Positions 40,928 to 50,654 of a stretch of DNA of 64,000 nucleotides are shown piece by piece. Each line of letters starts with the position of its first letter. Within the stretch, counting starts at the first letter, position 1. Made by a program: the position numbers and the translations under genes. Origin of the DNA: Terrisporobacter petrolearius (GTDB taxonomy: Bacteria > Bacillota > Clostridia > Peptostreptococcales > Peptostreptococcaceae); NCBI RefSeq assembly GCF_032598785.1, contig NZ_CP102984.1, one strand, 5' to 3'. The notes below the pieces were generated by a model. That model was not told the origin of the DNA and searched no databases. It worked only from the letters and a program-made list of their open reading frames with translations.

Positions 40928-42353
40928 CAGTGTTTTAGAAAAAGATATGAGTTATGAAGCTGTTATGGGAAGAAAAAATGAAATAATGAAAAATGCCATA
41001 GGAATAGATTATTCTTCCTTTGAAAAAGATGGCATTGGATTTGATTATGAAAAAATGATGAACGAAACTGGATACACATTGGAAGAAATAGAATCTATTC
41101 AATCACAATATGCAGTAGGAAACACTCCTATAATAGAACTTAAAAATTTAACTGCTTTAGCAAGAAAATGTGCTCCAAAAGGAAAAGGGGCTAGAATTTT
41201 TATAAAAGATGAGGCAATGAATGCTTCTGGTAGTTTCAAAGCAAGAAGAGCGGCTACTGCTGTATATCATGCTAAAAAAATGGGATACAAAGGTGTAATA
41301 GCAGCAACTAGTGGTAATTATGGTGCAGCTGTAGCATCTCAAGCAGCTATGCAAGGACTAAAATGTATAATAGTACAAGAATGCTATGATTCTAAGGGAA
41401 TAGGTCAACCAGAAATTATAGAAAAAGCAAGAAAATGTGAAGCTTATGGTGCAGAAGTTGTTCAATTAACAGTTGGACCAGAGTTATTTTATACATTTTT
41501 AGTTTTACTTGAGGAAACGGGATACTTTAATGCTTCTTTATATTCTCCATTTGGTATAGCGGGTGTTGAAACTTTAGGAGATGAACTGTCTACTCAATTC
41601 AAACAAAAATATGGTAAGAATCCTGATGTGGTTGTTTGTACTAATGCAGGTGGCGGTAATCTTACAGGTACAGCAAGAGGTTTAATAAAAGCGAATGCAT
41701 TAAATAGTCAAGTAGTAGGAGCAAGCGTTGACCTAAAAGGATTACATATGGCTAGTGATAGTCAGTTTAATAGAAAATCCTTTACTACGGGACATACAGG
41801 ATTTGGAATACCATTTTGCACATGGCCAGATAGATCTGATGTTCCTAGATCAGCAGCCAGACCACTTAGATATATGGACAGATATGTGTTAGTTAAACAG
41901 GGAGAGGTATTTTATATAACTGAGTTGTTGGCACAGTTGGAAGGTATTGAAAGAGGACCTGCAGGAAATACATCTTTAACAGCAGCATTTTCATTAGCGC
42001 AGGAATTAGATGAGGACAAAATTATAGTAGTTCAAGAAACTGAATACACAGGAGCTGGAAAACATATTAATCCTCAACTTACTTTTGCCAGAGAAAATGG
42101 AATAGAAATAAAATTTGGTAATCCAAAGGATGAAATAGCTGGTGAAAATTTAATTCTACCACAAAGGCCAGAACTATTAAAATGTGTAGATGTTGATATT
42201 AACAGAATAAGAAAATCTTATATAAAAAATTGTGTACTAAACAATAAAATAAATAATGTTGATAATTTAAGTAATGAAGATATTGAATTTCTAATGAAAG
42301 AGACAAAGAGCTCTAAGGAGTTTGTAATAGAAGTTTTAGATAATTTGAAATAA
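40920..42353 (+). CDS. ortB: 2-amino-4-oxopentanoate thiolase subunit OrtB (PLP-dependent)
   Basis: About 477 residues. GGAGGTGAGG at 40907-40916 sets the start at ATG 40920. It is a fold-type II PLP enzyme related to threonine synthase and cysteine synthase: the PLP lysine is K107 in NASGSFKARRA, with ATSGNYGAAVAS and CTNAGGGNLTG phosphate-binding loops. Partner of OrtA in thiolytic cleavage. It overlaps ortA by 8 bp, and a 67-bp gap separates it from oraS. Confidence 0.94.
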   Translation: MSSSVLEKDMSYEAVMGRKNEIMKNAIGIDYSSFEKDGIGFDYEKMMNETGYTLEEIESIQSQYAVGNTPIIELKNLTALARKCAPKGKGARIFIKDEAMNASGSFKARRAATAVYHAKKMGYKGVIAATSGNYGAAVASQAAMQGLKCIIVQECYDSKGIGQPEIIEKARKCEAYGAEVVQLTVGPELFYTFLVLLEETGYFNASLYSPFGIAGVETLGDELSTQFKQKYGKNPDVVVCTNAGGGNLTGTARGLIKANALNSQVVGASVDLKGLHMASDSQFNRKSFTTGHTGFGIPFCTWPDRSDVPRSAARPLRYMDRYVLVKQGEVFYITELLAQLEGIERGPAGNTSLTAAFSLAQELDEDKIIVVQETEYTGAGKHINPQLTFARENGIEIKFGNPKDEIAGENLILPQRPELLKCVDVDINRIRKSYIKNCVLNNKINNVDNLSNEDIEFLMKETKSSKEFVIEVLDNLK

Positions 42354-42420
42354 AAGCTATTAAATAAATATAAATAGGTGAAAACCATAGTTTAGTGGTA
42401 AATAAATGAGGGGGATATAT

Positions 42421-42822
42421 ATGGAAAAAAGACAAGATGATTTTGAAGTTAGAAGAAAACATCTTCAAGAACTAAGTGATCAACAACTAAAGGATAGATT
42501 CTGGCAATTAGCAAGCCAAATAGTTGAACCAATGGTAGAACTAGGCAGAAAAAATACAACACCATCAATAGAAAGATCTATTTTGCTTAGAATGGGATTT
42601 TCTTCTCTTGAAGTGAAACCTATACTAGAGGGAGTTATGGAAAGAGGATTAATAGGAAAAGGTGCTGGTCATGTAGTTTACAAATTAGCAACAAACAAGG
42701 GTATAACAGTTAGAGAAGCAGGGTTAATGTTAATAGATGGTGAAGGCTGGGATGAAGTAATAGAATTGTTTCATAACAATGAAAAACCAGGTAAGGAAGT
42801 AACTATAGAGGGGGGGAATTAG
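42421..42822 (+). CDS. oraS: D-ornithine 4,5-aminomutase small subunit
   Basis: About 133 residues from ATG 42421, with GAGGGGG 7 bp upstream (the frame opens at 42406). It is a helical protein with RFWQLASQIVEPMVELGR and SIERSILLRMGFSSLE, as in OraS of other clostridia. It binds OraE to form the adenosylcobalamin- and PLP-dependent mutase that converts D-ornithine to (2R,4S)-2,4-diaminopentanoate. Its stop is 1 bp from the oraE start. Confidence 0.94.
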   Translation: MEKRQDDFEVRRKHLQELSDQQLKDRFWQLASQIVEPMVELGRKNTTPSIERSILLRMGFSSLEVKPILEGVMERGLIGKGAGHVVYKLATNKGITVREAGLMLIDGEGWDEVIELFHNNEKPGKEVTIEGGN

Positions 42823-42823
42823 A

Positions 42824-45031
42824 ATGCTAAAAGAAAATAAAAAATTAGATATAGATTATATTCTTAAAGATCTAGATAAATATAGACCTAAAAGAAGAGG
42901 ATGGACATGGAGAGAACATGTAGAAAATCTTGAAATGGGTCCATTTGAATACAAGCAAGCTACAAAACCTCTAACAGATGGTGTTGCATTACCATCAGCT
43001 AAATATTTTAATAATATAGATCCTCAGCCCGTACCTGTTATAACCACTGAAATTGCATCAGGAAGATTTGAAGATGATATAAGAAGAATGAGAATGGCAG
43101 CTCACCATGGTGCAGATCACCTAATGGTTATAAGAACTGCTGGACAATCACACTTTGATGGACTTATAGAAGGTACACCTCAAGGGATTGGTGGCGTTCC
43201 AATAACAAGAAAGCAAGTTAGAGCACAAAGAAAAGCTTTAGATTTTATAGAAGAAGAAGTAGGAAGACCAATTAATTATCATTCATATGTAAGTGGTATT
43301 GCAGGGCCAGAAGTAGCTGTAATGTTTGCTGAAGAAGGTATAAATGGGGCACACCAAGATCCACAATATAACGTTTTGTATAGAAATATAAATATGATAA
43401 GATCCTTTGTTGATGCCTGCGAAGCTAAACAAATTATGTCATTTGCTAATATGGCTCAAATAGATGGAGCTCATAATGCCAATGCAACTGCTAGAGAAGC
43501 TTGGAAGGTAATGCCAGAACTTATGGTACAACATGCCTTAAACTCTATTTTCTCTGAAAAAATAGGAATAGACAAATCTAATATATGTTTATCAACAGTT
43601 CCGCCAACAGCTCCTCCTGCACCTTGTTTAAGAATTGACCTACCATATGCTGTTGCACTTAGAGAATTTTTCAGTGACTACAAAATGAGAGCTCAAATGA
43701 ATACTAAATATATGGACTCATCTACTAGAGAAGCAACAGTTACTCATGTGTTAAACTTATTAACATCTGTATTAACTAGAGCAGATGTGCAATCAACTAT
43801 AACTCCTGACGAAGGTAGAAATGTCCCATGGCATATTTATAATATAGAAGCATGTGATACAGCTAAACAAGCTTTAATTGGTATGGATGGACTTATGGAT
43901 ATGATAGAGCTTAAAAATGTAGGAGAATTAAGAGATAAGTCTAGAGAAATTAAAGAAAGAGCTGTACTTTATATGGAAGAAATAATTGAAGCTGGTGGAT
44001 ATTTTGAAGCAGTTGAGCAAGGATTCTTTGTTGATTCAGGAAATTATCCAGAAAGAAATGGAGATGGAATATCAAGAAAAATAAAAGGAGGAGTTGGAGA
44101 AGGCACTGTTTATGAAAGAGACGAAGATTATTTTGCACCTGTAACTGCTCATTTTGGATATAATAATGTAGCTCAATATGACGAAAATGCTATAGATAAT
44201 CCAGCTTCATTAATAGGAGGTTCTACTTTTGAAAATCCTGAAAAAATAGTATATATAGATGAACTTGATGATTTTGATAATGTTGAAACAAGATTAAAAG
44301 AATCAGAAGGATATAGACTTGGAACAAAAATAAAGCCTGAGATGGAATGGTGTGCAGACGGTATAGTTATGATAACAATGATGCTTCCAACAGACAAAAG
44401 AACAGCTGAATTTGCAGCTTTAGAATTTGGCAAAAAGATGAATCTGGAAGATATTGAAGTTATAAGTAAAGAGGTTATGCATGAATCTGAAGGTACTAGA
44501 ATTGAAATGAAAGGTAGGGTTCCTTTTGATATAGATATAAATGATCTAGTTATACCAGAAGAACCAAAAGTATTAAATGATGAAGAAATCAGAGCAGATA
44601 TAGATGCTAAACCTATGAAAATTGTTGCAGCAACAGTGGGAGAAGATGAGCATTCAGTTGGGCTAAGAGAAATAATAGATATAAAACACGGTGGTATAGA
44701 AAAATATGGTATAGAGTGTCATTATCTTGGAACTTCAGTTCCAGTAGAAAAATTAGTAGATGCAGCAATAGAATTAAATGCTGATGCTATATTAGCATCT
44801 ACAATAATAAGTCATGATGATATACATTACAAAAACATGAAGAAGTTACATGAGTATTGTATTGAAAAAGGTATAAGAAATAAAGTAATGATTGTTTGTG
44901 GAGGAACACAAGTAACACCTGAAATGGCCGTTGAACAAGGAGTAGATGCAGGTTTTGGAAGAAACAGCAAAGGAATTAATGTAGCTACTTTCTTAGTAGA
45001 AAAGAGAAGAGAAATGGATCAAAATGCCTAA
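42824..45031 (+). CDS. oraE: D-ornithine 4,5-aminomutase large subunit (B12/PLP)
   Basis: A 735-residue subunit, the full family length. A TIM-barrel catalytic region (about 1-540) is followed by a B12-binding Rossmann domain with the base-off motif DEHSVG (D608, H610, G613) and GTSVP and CGGTQVTPE loops. It moves the terminal amino group of D-ornithine by a radical mechanism. GAGGGGGG precedes ATG. Its end overlaps the start of the MutL/GlmL-like gene by 8 bp. The large B12 enzyme is liable to inactivation, which fits the reactivase-like gene that follows. Confidence 0.96.
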   Translation: MLKENKKLDIDYILKDLDKYRPKRRGWTWREHVENLEMGPFEYKQATKPLTDGVALPSAKYFNNIDPQPVPVITTEIASGRFEDDIRRMRMAAHHGADHLMVIRTAGQSHFDGLIEGTPQGIGGVPITRKQVRAQRKALDFIEEEVGRPINYHSYVSGIAGPEVAVMFAEEGINGAHQDPQYNVLYRNINMIRSFVDACEAKQIMSFANMAQIDGAHNANATAREAWKVMPELMVQHALNSIFSEKIGIDKSNICLSTVPPTAPPAPCLRIDLPYAVALREFFSDYKMRAQMNTKYMDSSTREATVTHVLNLLTSVLTRADVQSTITPDEGRNVPWHIYNIEACDTAKQALIGMDGLMDMIELKNVGELRDKSREIKERAVLYMEEIIEAGGYFEAVEQGFFVDSGNYPERNGDGISRKIKGGVGEGTVYERDEDYFAPVTAHFGYNNVAQYDENAIDNPASLIGGSTFENPEKIVYIDELDDFDNVETRLKESEGYRLGTKIKPEMEWCADGIVMITMMLPTDKRTAEFAALEFGKKMNLEDIEVISKEVMHESEGTRIEMKGRVPFDIDINDLVIPEEPKVLNDEEIRADIDAKPMKIVAATVGEDEHSVGLREIIDIKHGGIEKYGIECHYLGTSVPVEKLVDAAIELNADAILASTIISHDDIHYKNMKKLHEYCIEKGIRNKVMIVCGGTQVTPEMAVEQGVDAGFGRNSKGINVATFLVEKRREMDQNA

Positions 45032-46427
45032 TAGCATATTAGAAATAGATGTTCTAGTTGCAGAAATAGGAAGTACAACAACAGTTGTAAACGCCTTCAA
45101 TAAAATTAATGGTGAAGACCCTGAATTTATAGGTCAGGGTCAAGCACCTACCACAGTTTTCGAAGGTGGAGATGTAAGAAACGGTTTATCAGGTGCAATT
45201 AAAGATTTAGCTAGAAATTTAAATACAGGTGAAATTAAATACAAAGATATGTTTGCAACGTCGAGTGCTGCCGGTGGACTTAAAATGACTGTTCATGGAT
45301 TAGTTTATGACATGACGGCAAAAGCAGCAAAAGAAGCAGCTCTAGGGGCAGGGGCAGTTATTAAGCAAGTTACGGCAGGAAAAATAAAAAGAACTGATTT
45401 GAAAAAAATAAAAGAAATAAAGCCAAATATAATTTTGATAGCTGGTGGAGTGGACTATGGAGAAAGAGATACTGCCATATATAATGCAGAAATGGTAGCG
45501 TCTTTAAATCTAGGAGTACCAGTAATATATGCGGGTAATGTGGAAAACCATGAAGAAATTAAGTTAATATTTGAAGAAAGTAATTACAAGCTTTATATAG
45601 CGGAAAATGTATACCCAAAAATTGATTTACTAAATATAGAACCAACAAGAAAAATTATTCAAGATGTATTTGAAGAACATATAACTAAGGCTCCAGGGAT
45701 GAAATATATAAAGGATATGGTGAATGAGAATATAACACCAACTCCTGGGGCAGTAATGGAGGCATCTAAACTTCTTTATAGAAATATTGGAGACTTGTTG
45801 ACTTTAGATGTAGGTGGAGCAACTACAGATGTTCACTCTGCTACTGAAGGAAGTGAATTCATTAACAAAATACTAGTAAACCCAGAGCCAGTTTCAAAAC
45901 GAAGTGTAGAAGGTGACCTGGGTGTATATGTAAATATGAGAAATATAGTAGAAGTTATAGGCAAAGAAAGTTTACAAGAAGAACTAAAGATAGATATAGG
46001 TTCAATAATGGAGAATTATCCTCCAATACCAAAATCAAAAGAAGAAATATTATTTGTTGAAAGATTGACAAAAGAAGCAGTTATGAAAGCTGTTATAAGA
46101 CATGTAGGGAGAATAAGAAATATTTATGGCACTAATGGAAAAAGCAAAATAGCAGAAGGCAAGGATTTAACAGGTGTTAAGTATATAATTGGAACAGGAG
46201 GAGCACTTACTAGACTGCCAAATAGAGTTGAAATTTTAGAATATGTAACTAGGTACAATAAAAATAAAGAATTCCTTCTGCCAAAAGAAAATACAAAAAT
46301 ATTAATAGATAATGATTACATTATGGCATCTATTGGTGTTTTATCAAAAAAATATGAAGAGGCATCTTTAAAACTTATGCTAAAAAGTTTAAATTTTGAG
46401 GAGAAAAAATTATGTACCCTAAATTAG
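45024..46427 (+). CDS. GlmL/MutL-family ATPase linked to ornithine aminomutase
   Basis: A 467-residue member of the ASKHA ATPase fold (actin/hexokinase-like): LVAEIGSTTTVVNAF (phosphate 1), LLTLDVGGATTDVHS (phosphate 2) and IIGTGGALTRLP (adenosine). Relatives beside glutamate mutase (GlmL) and other B12 enzymes are thought to be reactivating chaperones that remove damaged cofactor; that role is inferred here from the tight coupling to oraE. The start ATG 45024 overlaps the oraE stop, and the end overlaps the orr start by 16 bp. Confidence 0.92.
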   Translation: MPNSILEIDVLVAEIGSTTTVVNAFNKINGEDPEFIGQGQAPTTVFEGGDVRNGLSGAIKDLARNLNTGEIKYKDMFATSSAAGGLKMTVHGLVYDMTAKAAKEAALGAGAVIKQVTAGKIKRTDLKKIKEIKPNIILIAGGVDYGERDTAIYNAEMVASLNLGVPVIYAGNVENHEEIKLIFEESNYKLYIAENVYPKIDLLNIEPTRKIIQDVFEEHITKAPGMKYIKDMVNENITPTPGAVMEASKLLYRNIGDLLTLDVGGATTDVHSATEGSEFINKILVNPEPVSKRSVEGDLGVYVNMRNIVEVIGKESLQEELKIDIGSIMENYPPIPKSKEEILFVERLTKEAVMKAVIRHVGRIRNIYGTNGKSKIAEGKDLTGVKYIIGTGGALTRLPNRVEILEYVTRYNKNKEFLLPKENTKILIDNDYIMASIGVLSKKYEEASLKLMLKSLNFEEKKLCTLN

Positions 46428-47473
46428 AGATAGATATAAATAAATTAAAACAAAATGTCAAAGTTATTTCTAACATGTGCCATGAAAATAATATAAGCTT
46501 AGCTTTTGTAACTAAATCCTTTTGTGCAAGAGAGCAAGTAGTAGAGAAGTTAGTTGAAGAGGGCATAGATTATATTGCAGATTCTAGAATAAGTAATTTA
46601 AAAAAATTAAAAAATATAGATTTGCCTAAAATACTTATTAGAATACCAATGATAAGTGAGTTAGAAGAAGTTGTAAAATACAGTGATATAAGTTTTAACT
46701 CAGAATTAAAAACTATAGAAGCATTAAACCAAATATGTGAAAGAAAAAATGTAATTCATAAAATAGTTTTAATGTTTGACTTGGGAGACCTAAGAGAAGG
46801 ATATTTTTATGAGGAAGATTTATTTAATGATCTGAAGAATATTCAGAAATTTAAAAATATTAAAATAGTTGGTATAGCAACAAATCTAACATGTTATGGT
46901 GCAATTATACCATCTACAACAAATACAGGAAGATTAGTTCAAATAGCAAGAAAAATTGAAAAAGAGTTTAACTTAAAGTTGGAAATAGTGTCAGGAGGGA
47001 ATTCAAGTTCACTAGATTTAATGATGAATGACAACATGCCTAAAGGTGTAACCAATCTTAGAATAGGAGAATCCATAGTTCTTGGAAGAGAAACAGCATA
47101 TGGGAAAATCATAAGAGGAACATATCAAGACGCGTTCAAACTCGTATGTCAAGTAGTTGAGTGCAAAGAAAAGCCATCAGTACCCATAGGAGAAGTGGGT
47201 ATTGATGCTTTTGGAAATAAGCCAGTTTACGAAGATAAAGGAATTTTAAAAAGAGCAATTGTAGCAATTGGTAAGCAAGATATAGATACAGATTCTTTAA
47301 TGCCAATAGACGCTTCTATAGAAATACTAGGAGCAAGTTCAGATCACATGATATTGGATATAAGTAAATCAGAAAATGACTATAAAGTAGGGGATAAAGT
47401 TGAGTTTTTATTAACATACGGTGGTCTAATGTCAACTAGTACAAGTGAATATGTAGAGAAAATAATTTATTAG
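46412..47473 (+). CDS. orr: Ornithine racemase
   Basis: A 353-residue fold-type III PLP racemase with the PLP lysine K35 in AFVTKSF, the LRIGESIVLGRE phosphate loop and YGGLMSTSTSEYV at the end. In this operon the substrate is L-ornithine, converted to the D-form used by OraSE. The start ATG 46412 lies inside the end of the GlmL-like gene with GAGGAG just before it. It is followed 10 bp later by the symporter gene. Homology to alanine racemase alone would not give the substrate; context does. Confidence 0.93.
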   Translation: MYPKLEIDINKLKQNVKVISNMCHENNISLAFVTKSFCAREQVVEKLVEEGIDYIADSRISNLKKLKNIDLPKILIRIPMISELEEVVKYSDISFNSELKTIEALNQICERKNVIHKIVLMFDLGDLREGYFYEEDLFNDLKNIQKFKNIKIVGIATNLTCYGAIIPSTTNTGRLVQIARKIEKEFNLKLEIVSGGNSSSLDLMMNDNMPKGVTNLRIGESIVLGRETAYGKIIRGTYQDAFKLVCQVVECKEKPSVPIGEVGIDAFGNKPVYEDKGILKRAIVAIGKQDIDTDSLMPIDASIEILGASSDHMILDISKSENDYKVGDKVEFLLTYGGLMSTSTSEYVEKIIY

Positions 47474-47483
47474 GAGTGATTAT

Positions 47484-48833
47484 ATGTTTAACCTATTGGA
47501 AAGTATAACAAATTGGTTATGGACGTATCCAGTTTTAATAGTTTTAGTAGGTGGGGGAATTATAATGACGATTACATTAAGATTTTTTCAGTTTACCAAG
47601 TTCCCTTTTATATTAAAACAAACATTTGGAAAAATACTGAGTAAATCTAGTGGTGATGGAACAATAAGTCCATTCCAAGCAGCTACATCAGCTCTAGCTT
47701 CAACTATAGGAGCTTCTAATATTGTTGGCGTGCCTATAGCCATCGCAACAGGTGGACCTGGAGCCGTATTTTGGATGTGGTTAATTGCGTTGTTTGGCTG
47801 TTCTCTTAAATATTCCGAAATAATACTAGGAATAAAATATAGAATTAAAAATGAAGATGGAGAATATGTAGGTGGGCCTATGTACTATATAAGAGATGGA
47901 GCTAAATTGCCATGGTTAGGTACTTTATTTGCATTTTTCTTAATGATAGAAATAGCTCCTTCTATAGCGACACAAACGGCATCATTTGTTCAAAGTGCAT
48001 CAACTATAAATATAACACCTATTGTTTCGGGAGTCTTTTTAATAGTCTTTGTAGGATTTATTGTATACGGTGGAATAAAAAGGATAGGAAAAATATCTGA
48101 AAAGCTGGTTCCTATAATGGCAACTATATATATGATAATAGTCTTGGTAGTTATACTAATAAATGTTGATCAATTACCTAAGGCATTTGCACTAATATTT
48201 GGAGGAGCATTTACAGCTCAAGCAGGCTTTGGTGGATTTGCAGGAGCCGCAGTAGTTCAAACTATAAAAGCAGGAGCTGCAAGAGGAGCATATTCAAACG
48301 AAGCTGGGATGGGTACTTCTACTATAGCACATAGTGCCGCAATAACAGATCATCCAGCAAGACAAGGTCTATGGGGAATATTTGAAGTAATAGTTTCTAC
48401 TCTAATGATATGTAGTGTATCTGCTTTACTAGTATTAACTACTGATGTATGGCATAAATTTGGAGCTAGTGAAGCAGCTGCGATGCCATCAGCAGCTATA
48501 CAAACTGTATTTGGCAATGCTTTTGGCGGAGGAATGATAACTCTTTGTATGCTTATGTTTGTATTTTCTACTATAATAGTTATAATTTTTTATGGTGAAA
48601 AACAAGCAGAATATTTATTTGGAAGTAAGTTTTCTAAAGTAATGAGAGTAATTTATTTATTATTTATAATAGTTGGAGCAACTATGGATTTAAGTAAGAT
48701 TATAGTACTATTAGATTTCACATTAGCTGGAGTAATAGCTACAAATATGATTGGTGTTTTACTTCTTAGAAAAGAAGTGAAAGAAGAATCGGATAGTTTC
48801 TTTAATAATGAAGAGTTAATAGGTAATAAATAA
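47484..48833 (+). CDS. AGCS-family sodium:amino acid (alanine) symporter
   Basis: A 449-residue protein with about 11 membrane segments and AGCS motifs: GTISPFQAATSALASTIGASNIVGV, split as GDGTISPFQAATSAL then TIGASNIVG, and AGAARGAYSNEAGMGT. The family imports or exports alanine or glycine with Na+. TAGGAGTGA lies at the orr stop, so it is in the ornithine operon. Alanine is a product of the thiolase step, which suggests alanine handling; ornithine transport is the alternative. Na+ linkage fits the NhaC gene further downstream. Confidence 0.92.
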   Translation: MFNLLESITNWLWTYPVLIVLVGGGIIMTITLRFFQFTKFPFILKQTFGKILSKSSGDGTISPFQAATSALASTIGASNIVGVPIAIATGGPGAVFWMWLIALFGCSLKYSEIILGIKYRIKNEDGEYVGGPMYYIRDGAKLPWLGTLFAFFLMIEIAPSIATQTASFVQSASTINITPIVSGVFLIVFVGFIVYGGIKRIGKISEKLVPIMATIYMIIVLVVILINVDQLPKAFALIFGGAFTAQAGFGGFAGAAVVQTIKAGAARGAYSNEAGMGTSTIAHSAAITDHPARQGLWGIFEVIVSTLMICSVSALLVLTTDVWHKFGASEAAAMPSAAIQTVFGNAFGGGMITLCMLMFVFSTIIVIIFYGEKQAEYLFGSKFSKVMRVIYLLFIIVGATMDLSKIIVLLDFTLAGVIATNMIGVLLLRKEVKEESDSFFNNEELIGNK

Positions 48834-48862
48834 TAACATTGAATTATATTGGGAGGATAAAT

Positions 48863-50504
48863 ATGGAAAAGAATAGAAGAGATTGCGATATCTCTAACGG
48901 AGCAATTAAGTGTTGTTGAAACGAGAGGGGAAATAGATTCTTCAAATAAAGTACATGAAATATTTAACCAAATGGATTACTATAAAGAAAATCCTAATGA
49001 TTTGAAATTTGTAGAAGTACCCAATGATCCATGGAATAGAAAATCAGTAATGGCAATATTAAGAGGGAAAAAAGGAAATAGTAAGAAAACTGTTATAATG
49101 ATTGGTCATACGGATACAGTGGGGATATCGGATTATGGAAATTTAAAAGAATATGCCAATAAGCCTTATGAGTTAACTGAATTATTCAAACAAGTAAATA
49201 TTTCTGAAGAAGTAAAGAAAGATTTGGATTCAGGGGAATATTTATTTGGTAGAGGGCTATTTGACATGAAAACAGGTGATGCTATAATAATGACAATTAT
49301 GGAAAAAATATCAGAAAATCTTGAAGAATTTGAGGGGAACTTAATATTCTGTGCAGTATGTGATGAAGAAGGAAATTCAGGAGGAATGCTTTCTTGTATA
49401 CCAGAACTAGTAAAAATAAAAGAAGAAGAAGGTTTAGAATATTTAGCTCTTTTAGACACTGACTATATGACATCAGAATATGAAGGTGATGAAAATAAAT
49501 ATGTGTACATAGGTACAGTAGGAAAATTAATGCCATCTTTTTATATAGTAGGAAAAGAAACACATGTAGGAGAAGCTTTTAAGGGAATAGATCCTAATAG
49601 TATATCATCAGAAATACTTAAAAAGATAAATTTGAATGTTGATTTTTGTGATAAAGTAGAAGGAGAAGTATCTCTTCCACCTATATCCTTAAAACAAAGA
49701 GATTTAAAACCTGAGTACTCAGCACAAACAGCTAAAACAGCTACGTTATTTTTCAATTATTCAACTCATTGTAGCACACCAGACGAAGTACTCCTAAAAA
49801 TGAAAAATGCAGCAGATGAGGCTTTTCAAAATGCTATAGATAACTTAAATAATCAATATAAAAGATTTACACATATGAGTAAAAGAGAATATAAGGAATT
49901 GCCTTTTAAATCAAGGGTACTTACTTATACAGAGCTTTATGACCAAGTAATAGAAGAAATGGGAGAAAAAGCAAAAAAACATATGGAAATATTTGAACAG
50001 AAAATGCTAAATGACAGTTCCATAGATCAAAGGAATTTTTCTTTGAAAATGGTTGAGGAACTTCATAGTTTATGGTCTGACAAAGATCCTGTAGTAATTG
50101 TGTACTTTACACCACCATATTACCCTCATATATATGTAGAAGGAAAAAATGAAAAAGAAAAAAATTTATTAGACGCCGTTGAAAAAGCAGTTGATGATAC
50201 AAAAACAAAATATAAAATTGTGTATAAAAAATTCTTCCCTTATATTAGTGATTTAAGTTATGGGTCAGCACCACAAGATTCTAAAATAATAAGTGAATTG
50301 AAAAATAATATGCCGGGATTTGGAAGTAAATATTATTTACCATTAGAAGATATGCAAAAACTTGATTTACCTGTATTAGATATAGGGAGTTTTGGTAAAG
50401 ATGCTCATAAATTTACTGAACGTATAGAAAAAGAGTATAGTTTTAAAGTTGCACCAATATTGGTGTACAAAACAATAAATAATTTACTAAAAAATAAATT
50501 TTAG
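48863..50504 (+). CDS. RocB-like M20-family peptidase, frameshift near codon 3
   Basis: GGGAGGA at 48851-48857 and ATG 48863 are well placed, but that frame stops after 18 codons. The correct frame, giving RIEEIAISLTEQLSVVETRG, is one base out and runs open to 50504; its first ATG is 48972. One extra A in the AAAA at 48867-48870, or loss of two bases, would explain it. The body (about 510-545 residues) has the M20 metal-site motifs MIGHTDTVG and GRGLFDMKTGDAI, CDEEGNSGG, and DIGSFGKDAHKFTER, as in RocB-type proteins. It may act on ornithine- or arginine-containing peptides. A sequencing indel, a true mutation or use of a rare start are all possible. Confidence 0.82.
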
Positions 50505-50654
50505 ATTGTATATTAGCTTTATTGTGTTAAAAAAATAAAAATAATAATTGATAAAACTATATCCAAATAAGTGTATAAGTGAATATTGAGTAGGTTGGAT
50601 TAAAAACATTAAGCATATAGGTTAGGTTATTTAAAAATAGGAGGAAAATATTTC

